NCBI GenBank assembly: GCA_018239705.1
Contig: JAFEGS010000622.1
Location: forward strand, 1-8,304
Reading direction: 5' to 3'
Source: Verrucomicrobiota bacterium
GTDB taxonomy: Bacteria; Chlamydiota; Chlamydiia; Chlamydiales; FEN-1388
Length of the DNA: 8,304 bases
The first letter of the stretch is position 1. Each line of letters begins with the position of its first letter. The notes beneath the pieces are model-generated. The model was not told the DNA's origin. It ran no database searches and saw only the letters and a list, made by a program, of their open reading frames with translations. Below, piece by piece: positions 7,529 through 8,304 of this stretch. The translations under genes and the position numbers were made by a program.

Positions 7529-7777
7529 GTGCTCATCCGTAAAAAATTAAGATAAAGCGAATGATGATATAGGAAAAAAAGAAATAGAAGAATAGAGTTT
7601 TTGTCTATTTCTATTCGGTGGGAAGACTACAGCGACCCACCTCAGTTGATCTGTTTGGTTTTGGTACATGTAAGTACAAGGGAGCTATTATTTTCCTGGT
7701 GTATTTAAACCAAAATTATGCAAAAATAATGCTATTTACCGCCTTTTAAGGTTAATTGGATATGCATAGGTACTTCA
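7529..7777. other. Divergent intergenic region between two repeat-protein genes
   Basis: 249 bp with no credible gene. It must hold the start signals for the giant gene (minus) and the 61-residue-repeat gene (plus). For the plus gene, a TTGGTA (7661-7666) and a TATTAT (7686-7691) resemble -35 and -10 boxes but are spaced 19 bp, longer than ideal. For the minus gene I see only AT-rich sequence with no good box pair. Several short inverted matches occur, none strong except the hairpin listed separately. No operator or riboswitch is recognised. Confidence 0.5.
7583..7615 (-). other. AT-rich hairpin followed by T-run in the giant gene's leader
   Basis: On the minus strand, AATAGAAATAGA pairs with TCTATT-CT-TCTATT (two-base bulge, seven-base loop) and is followed within two bases by a run of seven Ts, about 55-90 nt upstream of the giant gene's ATG. 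The layout is that of an intrinsic terminator or attenuator, but the stem has only two G-C pairs, so it would be weak. It may equally be a chance product of AT-rich DNA. Confidence 0.25.
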
Positions 7778-8304
7778 ATGACAGTTAGTTTTAAAGAAAA
7801 TCCCAGTTCGAGGGACTTGACTCTATTCAATAGTCCACAGCCACCAAAAGAGCTGGCCGATAAGATGTTTCCTTGGCGCGGTGACAATAGCGCTGATCTG
7901 AAGCGGTTTGCCAGTTTTGAGCCGGCTGACGTGCAGTCAGCGTTAATTTCAAAATCGATCTTATCGTCCTATGTGATGAAGCTAGTATCAGATAAGCAGC
8001 TCAAAGCACTACAGATATCCAAACTGTCCAGAGATATAATCGATAGGCTGTTCCCACTCACTAGTGACAATACGATTGATCGCAAGCGATTTGCCAACAT
8101 TCAGGCAGCTGAAGTAGGAGCGGCTGTGGCTGCAGGGCTGATTAGAGATATCTACTCCCTGAAGCTACTGTCAGATGAGCACCTGAAGCAGCTACCACTG
8201 TCCAAAATGTCCAAAGTGGCAATCAACAACCTTTTCCCATGGGCTAGTGACAACACGAGTGATCGTAAGCGATTTGCCAACATTCAGGCAGCTGAAGTAG
8301 GAGC
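7778..8304 (+). CDS. Tandem 61-residue repeat protein, 5' part (runs off window)
   Basis: ATG at 7778-7780 with AGG at 7768-7770 (7-nt gap) as a weak ribosome binding site; an in-frame TAA at 7727-7729 lies upstream and the ATG at 7762 is out of frame and soon stops. 175 complete codons are visible without a stop. After about 29 leader residues (MTVSFKENPSSRDLTLF...) come tandem 61-residue units: 30-90, 91-151 and the start of a third at 152. The consensus is [LM]FPWxSDNTxDRKRFANI, then QAAEVGAAVAAG, then LKLLSDEHLKQLPLSKMS. Units 2 and 3 are nearly identical in DNA over the visible overlap, while unit 1 is diverged. No signal peptide or membrane segment is visible. I do not recognise the repeat; it looks helical and may be a binding scaffold. 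The gene is divergent from the giant gene and may continue with many more units. Confidence 0.85.
   Translation, partial: MTVSFKENPSSRDLTLFNSPQPPKELADKMFPWRGDNSADLKRFASFEPADVQSALISKSILSSYVMKLVSDKQLKALQISKLSRDIIDRLFPLTSDNTIDRKRFANIQAAEVGAAVAAGLIRDIYSLKLLSDEHLKQLPLSKMSKVAINNLFPWASDNTSDRKRFANIQAAEVG
7865..8304 (+). repeat. 183-bp tandem repeats (two full units and part of a third)
   Basis: Units at 7865-8047, 8048-8230 and 8231 to the window end, in frame with the gene, each 61 codons. The last 38 bases of the window (8267-8304) are identical to 8084-8121, exactly 183 bp earlier, and the match extends further left with one mismatch. Unit 1 matches unit 2 only at protein level (FPxxxDNxxDxKRFA, LxSDxxLKxLxxSK). 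The gradient from diverged first unit to near-identical later units suggests recent amplification or gene conversion in the downstream array. Confidence 0.9.

Noticed and set aside
7865..8304. CRISPR-like array at the right edge
   Set aside because: The 183-bp period is an exact multiple of three, the whole unit is coding and repeated, and there are no unique spacers.

Overview
This 8.3 kb window has moderate GC (roughly low forties per cent by eye) and is dominated by one very large minus-strand gene for a 2277-residue protein. It looks like accessory DNA of a host-associated bacterium. My best guess is an environmental (amoeba-associated) member of the Chlamydiae. The guess rests on style only: a giant helical-repeat protein, a short-period repeat protein, and a possible eukaryote-like protein kinase tail. 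No marker gene is present, so the taxonomic call is weak.

Layout, left to right. (1) Bases 2-316, plus strand: the 3' end of a gene that begins outside the window. Its last 104 residues resemble the C-terminal lobe of a Ser/Thr protein kinase fold. (2) Bases 317-454: AT-rich spacer ending in a perfect 18-bp inverted repeat (404-421 and 436-453). (3) Bases 455-703, plus strand: a remnant of a citrate synthase gene, about the last 80 codons. It starts immediately after the inverted repeat and ends overlapping the 3' end of the giant gene. (4) Bases 695-7528, minus strand: the giant gene. Its N-terminal part carries an apparent nucleotidyltransferase-like domain (GSG, then DYD, then DFDF). The rest appears to be helical repeat, including three very large, diverged tandem units of about 435-560 residues with a mosaic pattern of relatedness. 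(5) Bases 7529-7777: a divergent intergenic region with weak regulatory candidates and an AT-rich hairpin. (6) From 7778 to the window end, plus strand: the start of a second repeat protein, built of 61-residue (183-bp) tandem units and running off the edge.

The two repeat-protein genes are divergently transcribed from a shared 249-bp region. No metabolic pathway or operon is evident. The best candidate for something undescribed is the giant protein, a possible nucleotidyltransferase head joined to a roughly 1900-residue helical-repeat body. An effector or toxin-like role acting on a host or competitor is possible but is inference only. The left side (truncated citrate synthase gene bounded by a perfect palindrome and by the giant gene's tail) looks like a rearrangement scar.
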